Source of the DNA: Cryptomeria japonica
Taxonomy: Eukaryota > Streptophyta > Pinopsida > Cupressales > Cupressaceae
DNA: 64,000 nt
Assembly (NCBI RefSeq): GCF_030272615.1
Contig: NC_081411.1
Span: 211,870,744-211,934,743, forward strand
Direction of reading: 5' to 3'
Both the position numbers and the translations under genes were made by a program. The first letter of the stretch is position 1, and the number at the start of each line of letters is the position of its first letter. The notes under the pieces are model-generated. The model ran no database searches and was not told where the DNA came from. It was given only the letters and a program-made list of their open reading frames with translations. Shown piece by piece: positions 45,641 to 56,946 of this stretch.

Positions 45641-46640
45641 TACTCCTATGGTCAATCCTTTCCTCTTGGTAAATCTTGAGTTCCAAACCATTTATTAAAT
45701 CTTGAATGGCGTTATTGTCAAGCCTTGCCAATTTAATGGCTCCATTCTAACCAACTTCCCTCACCTCATATGATCCCAACCAACCAAGTCTAAACTTTTT
45801 CAAGACTAACCGCCCTAGCTGAAAGTTCATTTGTTAGAGATGTTTATTGTGCGAAAAATGTCATTGGCGTTAGATAATCTCGGTCATCCATTGTGCCATC
45901 ATTCTTTACTCATTCGGCTTAGTGAGATTCAACAAACATTTCTTTAGGCTCTCCATGTCTCCGAGACGATTTTCAACAGCAATTTGCAGATTGGGTACCA
46001 TGTATTTTGTTGTAACCTCTACCTCCCATTCATATATGAATTGGAAAAGGGTGTGTCCCATCCTCACCTTGTACATGGACCAATATGCCCAAAGTACCAT
46101 TAGGAACCTGTCTTCCTAGTCTTCCTCCTCTACACCGCACAACTTATATATAGACAAGGAATTTGTTTGTTGACTTGACCTGACCATTGGCTCAATGGTA
46201 GTAGTAGCTGGATAGGTTGTGAAACATTTTAAACTCTATTGTCATGGTTCGAATGGCATGGTTCACAAAATGTCGATGGGGATTCCAAACAGACTTACAA
46301 TATATCCGTAGAACCTTGTTGTACAGATGGTGGTATTATCCAAAAGTACTCTCACCTTTGCCCATTTTGTGAGGTACTCCATTGCCACTACGATATACAT
46401 ACATCGATGCATGTGGCTCACCTTCAATGGTCCAACGAAGTGAAGACCCTTTCAAATAGACCCTAGGGTTGTGAAGGAAATAGAGGCATGAAATCCCACT
46501 TTAGTGGTTTGCCAACTCTTTGGCACATATCACACCATACTACTAACTCACAAGCATTTGTAAGCAATGTTGACCATCACAATCCCACCAGTAATAATAG
46601 TAAGCAATTGGATTGTTTCGTTCTCAACATTCTAATGTAT
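45641..46640 (-). pseudogene. Decayed Ty3/gypsy integrase (minus strand)
   Basis: Frames on the minus strand parallel the integrase of element E (55143-56330). From right to left: a LLVGLWWSTLL-like zinc-region end, CDMCQRVGKPLKWDFMPL, FCEPCH (where element E has HFVNHV), the MEYLTKWAKVRVL core segment, HTLFQFIYEWEVEVTTKYMV, LGDMESLK, then WLGSYEVREV. Stops and shifts throughout. No RT or RNase H precedes it at the right. It is related to, but clearly older than, element E. Confidence 0.75.
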
Positions 46641-47700
46641 CACTTGTCTCATCCATGTGCAAGCCCTCTACACATCCACCATCTACATCCTCCACACCTT
46701 GGGTACCTTCCTCGTTTCTCAACTCCCTCCTCCCCAAGGTCTTTGGTTTAGGCCCCATATTCTCAATTCCTCTATTATCAACAAGTTTTCAATTTGGTGC
46801 AAGTTGGTTTCAAAGATTTTGGCAACCTCGTCCTTAAGGCTTCATCATTCGTCTTCATCACGTACTGACTGTGCAGATGGGTTGCTTCCATTTTTTGTGG
46901 ACTCACCCTCAGAGTCTCCATCCGACAACACTGACTGCACAGATTGGTTGGCTACTTGGTTTGCAAGGTCCTATCCTACTCATCAACTAGTGGTAGGTTT
47001 TCAACGACTTCCTACCACTCATTCCACATACAAGGTGTTGTGCTCCACCCAATCTCTCTCGACTACAGCTTCAACTTTGGCTAACACTTTTGCTTCTACT
47101 TTTTCTTAGGCTTTGTGGCTCCTCAACGATTCTTTGTAATCTTTGTCGTCTATCACTTTATTACTTGATCCATAGAGATCTTCTCACCGATCTCTCTCTC
47201 TCCTTAGTGCTTGCAATTAGTTTTCTTTCCTTGTTAGGTCATTGGGGCATTTATTGCAAGGAGTATGGTGTCTTCTTGTATCCAACTCTTCTTCCTCCCT
47301 ACAATTTATCTCCATGTATCGTTGTAGTATATGTTGTTGACGTTGCTTTCGATTTTTGTGCTTGCGCAAGTCCTAGATAGCAATAAGGTTAGGTGCTAAC
47401 AACCTCAATAATCTCGAAAGGAGACTGTCTACAGAGTCATTCATTGTCAGGTCGTCTTGTACAATGCTCTTGGGGACCTCATTTTCATGAGCCTCCTGTT
47501 GACCATACTGGTTGACAAATACTTCCCACAAGTATAACCAATCATGTATCAACTTGTCCTGCCTTGGGTCATCGTCTTCCTCAGATGAATCTGGTTGTTC
47601 AATTGGCTGGCCTGTTACTCCACCATCCTATCTATTCCCATTCTCTATCACTTAGATCTCCAGGTTTGAATCGACAATGACACAATTGTTTACTCCCGAA
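46641..47700 (-). other. Unassigned; one protein-like minus-strand segment
   Basis: 47390-47640 on the minus strand has an uninterrupted acidic frame (QPDSSEEDDDPRQDKLIHDW, later NEVPKSIVQDDLTMNDSVDS) that reads like real protein but matches nothing I know. The rest of the interval has stops in all frames or biased composition; plus-strand frames at 46613-47380 are judged chance. Confidence 0.3.
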
Positions 47701-50700
47701 AGGAACTTACTTGGTTATGTGGAGTAAACAAGATACAAAAACATACCATACATATCATACAATAATACTAGAGAAAAGTAATCGACACCAAAACATGACA
47801 AACATATATTTTCTTTTATTATTGAAGTGTAATGTGTATACAATCATGAATGTTTCCCTATACAACAATCATTGTATATATAGTGCCTAGTGGTTGGTTA
47901 AGACTACCAACCATCAACAATTACTAGCAACCTCTTGGGAAAAGAGTAATTACATTGTCAACTATAATACTAACAAATTATTTGACTCCAGCATAACTGC
48001 CACCTACAACCACCCTTAAGAGAACCGTCTTGATACAATAAGTGCCCCCTGCACTATTCACCCTCATGAGATATTGGTTCTTCTCAATCATTACTAATAA
48101 AAAGTGGATCATAATGATTAAGATGTGTACTACATGTTGAAAATTGATATTGCACTGTTAAAGCTATTTTTGAAAAAGGTGATAAAGAAAAAAAAAATGG
48201 TAAGGAAAAGTGTACAGAAAATGCAATCATAACTGAAAAAAGCACAAAATAAAATCCATAGATTGCGTTTTCTTCTCAAGAATTAATGAATTCATGTGTG
48301 AATGATATGATAATAACATTGTACAGTTGGAGCTATTTACAATCTCTATATTTTTTCTAACAAAGTTAACTACTATAGATTATCATCTATGTCAAAATAA
48401 TAGAGAACGCCAAAATGCATTGTGTTTGGAAGGTTCAACATTTTGCAACCAAAGCTATTTTTAGTAAACAGCACATATCGGGTGACTGGCATAAACTTCC
48501 TGAACTAAATGATATCATCAATGGGGTGCAAGCTTTTAGGAAGTGCTTCAAAGTTCCCTGAAGTAACGTCTGTCTTCAACATGGGCCGTTTGTGATGATT
48601 TTGTAGAATTCCTTCAGCAACGTGTTGTTTTGTGGGGGTCAGCATCACATAATTCGGATCAGCTCTTTCATAACTGTATTTCACAGAAGAGACCAGAGGT
48701 TACATCATATAAATGACATCATTTTCAAGCAGAAAAACAGAACCAAAAAAAAGAACATAAAAGGCAAGAATTGTGTTAAAAATCAAACATCATGTAGTCA
48801 TAACAAAGTATAGATACAACAGCCTCATCCAGGTCTATATTTGACGAGCAATAAAAAGAGTAATGATTAACTGGTCTTAACGTTAATGTTGAGAATCACA
48901 GATCTTCGACTTAAATTCAAGCAATAATCTAAGAACACCTTTTAATGTCTGATGTCACAATAGTTATGGTCAAACACCCATTTATACACGTTCCCTCGTC
49001 ACGCATGCAATAAAAACAAGTCAAATAGAACGAATTCATCAACGATAACAATAAACCAGTAATAAAACATAGGCAGTGGAGTATAGAAGTTTTTAAAGTT
49101 ATATCACTCTTATCTTTGATATGAGAATGCTTCACTCATGTCTTGATTTGCTATATGTTCATAGATGAGATTCCATATATATGGTAAACACTCTTTTTGC
49201 TACTTGAAGAATGCAAGGAGTAAAATTTGCATTTTGGTAAAGTATAAGGGTTCCCTGGCAGCCTACTTCAACTTATGTCATCTTGAACCTACAAATAGTC
49301 AAGCTTTTACTCTACAAATAAAGACGTGTTGATATGGATAAAAGATATAGTTGCAAGAAAACCAGAAAAAGCACACTTGGACCAGAATCCACTCAGATAA
49401 GCAAGCCTAGTAGGACATGCTGGACTAGAGATACTGATAGGCCATTAGAACAAAACGAAATAAAGAGGTATAAGCCATTAGAACAAAAATTTTATCGGAT
49501 TTTGATCTTAAGAAGACTAGAGAGAGCACAGTGCTCCTTACTGACATGGGGACCTGCTTCAGTTCTTCCTTCAGCATTTCAGTTCCAACCAGTAGTAATT
49601 CCTTCTAAATAGCCATCTTGTATGGTATTCCAGTGATCTAGGGGCCTGCATACTCAGAATTTGAAATTCTTTGAAGCAGTAGCTCTCTCAGAAATATTTG
49701 AAGCTGATTGTGCTGCAAATCACAGAAAGTACTTTTCTTGCATTTTCATTAATCAGCAAGCACTCATTTGCCTCAGTTATGTTACGGAAACTCTGGTGAA
49801 ATTGTTTCTAAAATACTATGCCTTCTTAAAAAAATTGCTAGTGGCTGCAAGATTGCCCTTGATTCCTTGAACACTGTTGAGAAGCAGATTGAAGTGGAAA
49901 CACAGACTCTGTGTGCGTACAAGCAAGGAAATTGCAAATTGTGGTAGTGCTCCTGATTCTCACAATCCCAGGAAAGAAATAGAAAAAGTTAAATGTTTAT
50001 TTTTTAAAGCAAAAGCGGAGGTGCAGAACTCTGATGCACATTAACAAAAGTACAAACTGCACTTGAAGGTCCAACTCGAACATAAAGTGTAAGAAAATGT
50101 CAAAATGAGTTTTGGAATGCAGAGTTTCGGACTCATGCTGAAAATATGCAATACTGCACGTTGCAAGGGAGACTGCGCTCCCCGCATCTCTCCTGCTCAT
50201 ACCCTCCCCGCCTATGCCAAAATCAGGATATATACCAACAAATCTGTTGAAAGGTTGACAATGTAAAACCACCATTCTCTATGTTTCTGCAGCTTCAGAA
50301 TTAAAGGTTCTGAACATCTATCACAGCATAATAAAAATAGAAATAAGTTAAATGTTGTAGTTGCAACTTCTCTGGTAGTAATGAATACAAAATGCCAAAG
50401 CATAGACGACAAGTAAACTGCTTGACAGGATGCCTCAAAGAGAAGCTGTTTCATAGTGCAAATGATCACAGAATATACAGAAAGTGCATTTGTTGAGAAG
50501 TCTTTCAAGCATATGCAGTTAGCCACTGCGAAGCCAAAATTCATGGCCTTTGTAAGCATCTCTACTGCATGCACCAAAATGGAAGTTTCAAAGAACTGTA
50601 TAGATTTAGTAGCTTTTGCAAGCCATAATATCATTGCCAATTGAAGTTAATACTCTCAAAGTGAGCCTGAAGTTCATATCAGTCATATGCTAAGTCAAAA

Positions 50701-50795
50701 CTGCTAACACGCAAGATTATACAGCTGTCCAAAAACCCACATAACACACAGGTTATACAGTCTGAAACTAGAACAGCAGGAAATCAAACAATTGT
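47701..50795. other. No gene recognised; may include a 5' LTR at its right end
   Basis: About 3.1 kb with only short, biased open frames on both strands (for example a hydrophobic minus-strand frame at 50212-50640). Because a primer-binding site sits at 50848, the DNA just left of it should be an LTR ending ATATTACA at 50846. Its start is not visible, as no second copy is present. Confidence 0.4.
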
Positions 50796-50847
50796 TTGAC
50801 AATATTCCCTACACATTTCAGTTACATAACAGCAGGGGATATTACAG

Positions 50848-50860
50848 TGGTATCAGAGCT
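50848..50860 (+). promoter_or_regulatory. tRNA-iMet type primer-binding site of the plus-strand gypsy fragment
   Basis: TGGTATCAGAGCT preceded by ...ATTACA and one spacer base. Placement before gag supports it. Confidence 0.75.
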
Positions 50861-50869
50861 ATCATCCTG

Positions 50870-51761
50870 CCATCCTGTGTTTACGAGTGCAAGAGAAGTC
50901 AGGTATTATAACAGGGAACAAAGAAGACAGCAGTACCAAAATCCACAAGTGCCTGAAGTAGACACATTTTCTAAGGCTTTAAGAGAAATGGATACAGGAA
51001 AAACAGTTCAGACTATGGTTGAGGAAGACAAGGATGCAAGAATTGAAAAGAAATTTGACACCATGCTTGACATGATGTCACGCTTGTTGGGGAAAATGGA
51101 ACAGCAGACAAATAATAGTCTCCATCAACACCACGCAGCAAAACATAGTGGGAACAATGAAAATAATACACCAAAGAGAAGCAGTTGGAGGAGGAGAGAG
51201 CATCCAGAGCTGAAGCACCTGCTCAGCAGAACATAGTGGGAACATTAATGGCGAAAGGTCTATACACCGTGCTGATAACACTAGAGGATCAGCATCTAGG
51301 CCTCTCTTTTCCACCTTCACACCAAGAGAAGAACAACCATAGGTAGTTGCAGCTGCTCCTTTTGGTGATGAAGCAAGACAAGCATACATGGAATATAGTT
51401 ATTTACCACTAGATTTGAGAGAGCAATGGACCTTTGATCAATTCATGAATCAAAGGAATAGAAGGAATGGTGGAAGGAATGAACATTATACTCCACCCAT
51501 GACTGATTATCAGCAAGCACTCGGTAAGATTGCAATGCCTTATTTTGATGGGACTAACAAGTGTACAACTAGGGCATGGGTGCAAAAACTTGATAATTAT
51601 TTATCACTAAGACCAACGCCTGAAGAGGATACATTAAGGTTTGCTACATTGCATCTAGAAGGGGCTGCTCATGAATGGTGGTACCATGGGTTGACTACTG
51701 TTGGTCACAACCTCATTACCACATATGATGAATTCACTAATAGGCTGATTGAAAGATTTGA
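50870..51761 (+). pseudogene. Ty3/gypsy gag, truncated by the LTR of element E
   Basis: Begins after the primer site. 50870-51236 is a basic/Gln-rich lead (YYNREQRRQQYQNPQVPEVD, then a KFDTMLDMMSRLLGKMEQQ coiled segment). After a frame break near 51230 the frame 51388-51761 carries the Gag core: IAMPYFDGTNKCTTRAWVQK, LDNYLSLRPTPEEDTLRFA, LHLEGAAHEWWYHGL and NRLIERFD, the retrotrans_gag pattern. It stops exactly where the opposite-strand LTR of element E starts. The remaining codons of the ORF (VCLPSG) come from that LTR. Confidence 0.85.
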
Positions 51762-52048
51762 TGTCTGTTTACCCTCTGGGTGAACAGTTTAGAACATACA
51801 GATAGAATGCTTAACGAAAGACAGTAATGCCATAGATACCAGATAAGATCAAGCAAATATAAGAGACACTATTTCTATTCATAATCATGTTTGTTTACAA
51901 GTTACCTTCCATGGTATATAAAGGTACCGAGGGGATGCGAGGGGCAACCGTCGCACCCGTAACTACCATCCCTCAGTTACCTTACTAACAAAGTAAAGTA
52001 CTACCTAATTAACTACGGTTTTATTCCCGTACAATATTACCGCCAACA
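51762..52048 (-). repeat. Element E 3' LTR (~287 bp)
   Basis: Minus strand reads TGTTGGCGGTAATATTG... to ...AAACAGACA, so TG...CA. A TTTATATA box (51912-51920 region, minus) lies in it. Boundaries are inferred from the polypurine tract on one side and the broken gag on the other, as no partner copy is available. Confidence 0.6.
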
Positions 52049-52064
52049 TCATCCCCCCTAAAAA
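52049..52064 (-). promoter_or_regulatory. Element E polypurine tract
   Basis: Minus strand TTTTTTAGGGGGGATGA abuts the LTR start TGTTGGCGG. Confidence 0.75.
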
Positions 52065-52247
52065 AGAAGGTCGTCTCCACACGACTTACAAACAAAATGA
52101 GGAATACATTGCTACAACAGAACCCAAAATCAAAATCTAAGAGGGTGCAGAGGGCGTCCCTGATGAAGAAGGCGTCGGTGGTGGTGTAGTGGTGGAAGCC
52201 AATCGCCCACACAGCTCGTACACCTGCTCAGTCCTCCTCTTCAGATC

Positions 52248-54706
52248 TCATTCTGCCACCATCTGCCTCTCCATTGCAGTCTTAACCATATAGGCTGCCT
52301 CCAACACCTCATTCTCCTTCCTGTCGATGCTCTCCAATGCACTAGCCAATCGAGTCTCTAACAGAGCTCTGGATGCTCTCTCCTCCTCCAACTGCGTCTC
52401 CATCCTCGCCTTGGTTGCCCTTTCCTCCTCCAATTGCGTAACCAAGGCAGAATTATCTGCTACCAGAATGTTCGTTGCTGCCCGAGTCTGTGCCAATGTA
52501 GCCTCAACCTCCTGAAACCTGGCAGCCAGCTCCTCCCAAGCTGTCATTGGTGCTACGCACAAGGCCTCATCGGTGGATGCCATATGCTGTGTCCTACGGA
52601 GCTCAAAGTAGCCTTCTCGGAAGGCCTGCTCCACCTGTCTCCATAAGGATTGCATCCGGGTCTCTCCAACTCCCTCGGTGAGGCGCCAAGCCTCCAGCAT
52701 CCCCAGGTTCTCCGTCTTAGGCCACCTGCTAGACTCAAAACACCTCACAAACTCTTCGCTGCATCCAATGCTGACAAAAGTCAGCAATCTCTCCATCCGT
52801 TCGACCACCGCGGCATCCTCCTGGAGTCTCGCAGAGGTCACAAGCCGCTGAGCTCCTAGAGTCATATCAGCAATGAACTGCTCAAACTCTCCCAAACCCT
52901 GTTGTACTCCAACCGTCACCCCCTCATCTCTGCAAGGACTCATCACTACATCTAAGGAGGGCAAATCAGCCCTCTGAAGCTCCCTACTACTTGAAGAACT
53001 CCCTCCCTCCAGATCAATAACATCCAGAGAAAGCATCTCCCTACGTGGACATAGAGCAACCTCGCCTACAGGTGCCACGGGTGTGAGCTGATAGCGGCTC
53101 AACTAGGCACTGAGGTCATCCTGGAATGCACCTGTTTCCACCATTTCCTCCTGTATATGACTCAGCACATCCTATTGAATGGAGGCCCCCGCACCCTCCA
53201 AGATACCCGGTTGCTCTTCGGAGTCCACCACAAGAACTACAATAGTAATAGGATCGGTCCCTGGTGTGGTCTCGGCCCTCGGTGGTGTCATAGCAATTGT
53301 CACTCGAGATTTCCCAAAACCAGGTACTGGCACGGTGGTGACTATACTGACTGTCCCCAATGAACGTGGCATCGCCAACTGGCAAGTCATTGGTAGGCGT
53401 GCTGGTGTAAACTGGACCCTAGCCGGATTCGATGCTGGAGCAGTGCTTACTGGTGAGGATCCTTCGACGCCCGCCGACTCCATTACCTCCTCATCCGGCA
53501 ACTGGTCACCCCCTCTACCTGCCAACCGGAAACACTCTCCGCTCACTTGGGAGGTGTCGATGGATTCCTCCTTGCACTAGCAGCATCCTCCTCATTTGCA
53601 TCAGACTCCTCCGTCTCCGACTTCGTTGTTGACATGGTGGGCTTCTTCAGTTTCTTGCCCAAATGTGCTTCAGCGTCGTGGGTCAAGACATCCAAATGCA
53701 ACCAATAAAATATAGGCGGCTGGTCAGGTTCAACATGACCCTGTGGCTCCAGTGGTTGTGAGCTTGGGGTAATCTACGTGCGAACTGCATCAAGAAATAG
53801 CCCGATGGCGTGATGTGGCAAGTAGAATTTCTTATACTGGAGGGTCATGAATTCCTCCGTCCTATCTGCTAGCAATGATGCCCAATCGTACGCAACTCCA
53901 TTGCGCAGCCCATTCATTAAGACAATTTGTGCAATAGCTATATCAGACGCACAGCTGGCACCTGTAAGGCGACTCTTCACCACGGACAACAAGCATCTCC
54001 ATACTCCCTTCCCCAAAAATGATTTCTTGACCACCCTTCCCTTACCAGCACTTTTGAGGCTATCCTTTTCTGCTTGTGTGAGGTTATCCCGCAACATCAA
54101 CTGTAGCAAGGTGGCACGGACGTCTCGAGTGATTTTCTATGAATTATCAATTTTTTTTCCCTTCACTCCAGGTATCCCAAAAACCCTTGTGAACTCGCTT
54201 GCCGTGAAGGAAACAGTTATCCGCTGGTGCTGGTATTCAAATATGGACTGGCGGCAGTGTCTATCATAGGTCAATCATGGCATGCAAAACTACCTCAAAA
54301 TCTTTTATACAAAAAACTGGCATTTGTATAGCCCAATGTACCTGTGCCTGGCAGAGATTTTTCTTTATTTGGTCGTCATGAGATGTCTTCGTCCACCGAT
54401 TCCTGCAATCTAGTCCATTAAGACCCTCAAACACGATGTTGTCCACTGTTACCTCTTCCTTCTCCTTTGCCAACTGGGTCTTCGAATGATGTTTCTTGCC
54501 TTTCTGAGTGCTACTCATCCCCAAGCTACCTGCAACATGCACTCCTGATGGCAAAACTCTCCTACCTGTGTCCTTACTTGATTCAATGATTCTAACAGTT
54601 GCAACCGTTTTCTCCAATTCCCCTTATTCCTGTTTGTGTCCATTGAATGGAGATTAATTACTTTAATCTGATTTATATTGCTCTTTAATCTCCTTGCACG
54701 TGCCAC
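52248..54706 (-). pseudogene. Extra ORF region of element E, downstream of integrase
   Basis: A sense-strand ORF region of about 800 codons, broken by a few stops and shifts, lies between the integrase and the 3' LTR. From its start: a basic segment at 54515-54706 (MARARRLKSNINQIKVINLH); 54264-54617 (DNIVFEGLNGLDCRNRW, then VHWAIQMPVFCIKDFEVVLH); a TASEFTRVFGIPG-like stretch near 54170-54220; 53774-54109 (MLRDNLTQAEKDSL, YDWASLLADRTEEF); a Pro/Thr-rich part at 53172-53546; and a 284-codon C-terminal frame (52248-53102) whose last ~110 residues are a coiled coil with paired TQLEEERA..A..ETQLEEERA repeats. The middle resembles the putative plant transposon protein type of ORF found in some plant gypsy elements. 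No signal peptide or membrane span is seen, so it is not envelope-like. Function unknown. Confidence 0.6.
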
Positions 54707-55142
54707 CTTCTTGTTTTCCCTTCCTTCCCAGGTCTGCCTTCTGAATGTCTTCCCTCATCTTACGGACAACGGGAATGCACCATACGATGGCGGTTTTGTT
54801 TGTTTTTTTCTGGGTGCGGGCTGTGGTTTACAGCATACAGCAAAAGGTTTATGGAGTACAGTGCGCATGGTTGTCTCCTACTCGCAATTCTCTCTTTCCG
54901 CCGTAAGGTTGCCTTGCAATTCTCTCTTCCATCGTACAGTCACCTTGCAATTCTATCTTTCAGTCGTACGGTCGTGCGGTTGATTAATAAATAGGATCGC
55001 GGGAGACACGCACAGAGTACTCCACCGCACGGTGAACACGAGGCTCCACCACACGGGAGCACACGGGCTCCACCGTAGTGAGCACGTGGTACCACTGCAC
55101 GGTGAGCACTCGGCTCCACCGAACAATGCACTTTTTTCGTTT
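54707..55142 (-). repeat. Repeat-rich spacer between integrase and extra ORF of element E
   Basis: Near-palindromic CGTACGG words recur (54930-55205). About 4.5 units of a ~24-bp CTCCACCGCACGGTG-type repeat cover 55019-55125. Possibly a regulatory or promoter region for the extra ORF. The plus-strand frames here are chance. Confidence 0.65.
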
Positions 55143-56330
55143 TTATTTTTTGGTTTTTTTTTCCATCGTACGGCCCCGTACAGCCGTACGATTGCCTACT
55201 GTACGGTTTTTTTTTAATTTATTTCTTCGGGAGGATTCCGGGTCGATCGATCGCCTCTGCTCGTGATACAATTTTAATTTCGACCCATTGGTGCTGCCTA
55301 CAACATCCCGTCCGTCCAATGTCCACAACTTCACTACCCCATTCTCGGCCACTTCGCGGACTTTATATGGTCCTAACCATCTTATCTTGAATTTGCCTGG
55401 TTTATTCTCATTACGCCCATTGTATTTCAGTACCCGTTGTCTTGGAGCAAACCTCATTCGTTTCAAGTGTTTGTTGTGCCACAACATCCTCCTTTGTTGG
55501 GTTGCCTCCGTAGCCCACTGGGCCATCATTCTTTTCTCATCCATCTTGTTCAAGACATACAATCTCTCCCTCAGGCTCTCCATGTCTCCCAGTTTGTTCT
55601 CGATTGCAATGCGAAGGCTTGGCACCATGAATTCCGCTGGCACAACAGCTTCCTGCTCGTACATGAGTTGGAAGAGAGTTTGGCCGGTGGTCACCTTGTA
55701 GGTTGTGCGGTAGGCGCACAAGATCGAAGGTAATTTTTCTTCCCAGTCTTCTCCCTCGACACCGCAAGACTTGTAAATTACCCCCACAAGAATCTTGTTG
55801 GTAGCCTCGGCCTACCCATTGGCTTGCGGATAACAGGGGCTGGACAATGAATGAAAAATTTTAAATTCAGTAGTGAGGAGTTTGATGACGTGGTTCACAA
55901 AATGTCCACCCCTGTCGCTGGTCAACTGCATAGGGATACCATACCGTGTAATGATTTGCTCATAAATGAATCTTGTTGTACTTACGGCCAAGTTGTCAGG
56001 CAAGGCCCACGCTTCAACCCACTTGGTTAAATATTTTGTGGCTCCCACAATGTAGTGACACCTCTTGGCGCTCGAATAGTTCCTGAGCATGCGAAGGGTC
56101 GAGGGGCATGAAATCCCTTTTTGGCGGCTTCCCTGCTCTCTAAACGTATCACAACCTACTACCCATTCTATGGCATCATTATACAATGTGGGCCACCACA
56201 GGCCTGCTAGCAACACCTTTCTTGCCCTAGTGTCTAATCCCATATGGCCTCTGGCTGGCCCCTCATGTGCCTCCCTCAAAACGCTTGGTACCTCTTCATC
56301 ACACATCAACGTAACACCTGGTCGGGTCAC
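55143..56330 (-). pseudogene. Element E integrase
   Basis: Minus strand. Starts with the zinc region REAHEGPARGHMGLDTRARK, GLWWPTLYND, CDTF; the last Cys of HHCC is replaced by Phe. A frame break lies in the part that should hold the first catalytic Asp. The core continues with YIVGATKYLTKWVEAW (D of ATDYLTKW replaced by K) and LTSDRGGHFVNHV with the second Asp, then CYPQANG. A stop at the join near 55810 precedes 55143-55787: WEEKLPSILCAYRTTYKVTT, FMVPSLRIAIENKLGDMESL, and the C-terminal barrel FKIRWLGPYKVREV...GSKLKLYH. Inactive as written. Confidence 0.9.
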
Positions 56331-56352
56331 ATTTTATACAACAATCCATTAA

Positions 56353-56946
56353 TCAACTGAAACATCTCAACACGAGTTTCCTTCGTTCTCTCAGTGGCAT
56401 ACCTTGCGGGAACACAGAGGTGGACAGATATTCCTCGATGGCAGTATACCATGGTGGCAATAATGCAATCTTGAATAGGTGAGCATCTCGAAAGTTGTCA
56501 TTCACCCCCTCTGGCAGCTCTCCGGACCTAATCCGAGACAACTGGTCAGCAATGACATGGCTCTTGCCTGGCCGTACAATTATTGTGAACGTGAACTCTT
56601 GAAGGAGCAATAGCCACCTGCTTATCCTGCCTTGGATGATGGGTTTCGTTACCAAGTACATCAAAGCCTGGTGATCCACATAGAAGGTGAAGGGCGTTGC
56701 CAGCAAGTAGTGCCGAAATTTCTGTATGGCATAGACCATTCCGAGGGCTTCCCTCTCAATGATACTGTAGTTCTTCTCGGCTTTCGACATCAACCGACTA
56801 GCAAAATAGATGGGATGATCCAACCCATGTCCCCCTTCTTGCGCCAGTGTAGCCCCAATGGCATAGTTCGAGGCATCCACGTGTACGTGGAATTCTCGGT
56901 CCCAGTTTGGATAGGCCAGAATGGATGCTGCCACCAGTCCTCTTGA
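56353..56946 (-). pseudogene. Element E RNase H
   Basis: Minus-strand frame of 193 codons: WDREFHVHVDASNYAIGATL (first catalytic Asp), HPIYFASRLMSKAEKNYS, IEREALGMVYAIQKFRHYLL, FYVDHQALMYLVTKPIIQGR, then RPGKSHVIADQLSRI. This is the gypsy-type RNase H in normal order. It is out of frame with RT, so a frameshift lies near 56940. Confidence 0.92.

Noticed and set aside
46613-47380. Ser/Pro-rich plus-strand ORFs
   Set aside because: Composition-driven, overlapping frames; the only recognisable coding signal nearby is on the minus strand.
50212-50640. 142-codon hydrophobic minus-strand ORF
   Set aside because: No start context, domain or neighbouring gene; it lies where an LTR is expected and looks like chance.
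52248-53102. Envelope gene by position
   Set aside because: No signal peptide, transmembrane segment or cleavage-site pattern; the end is a coiled coil.
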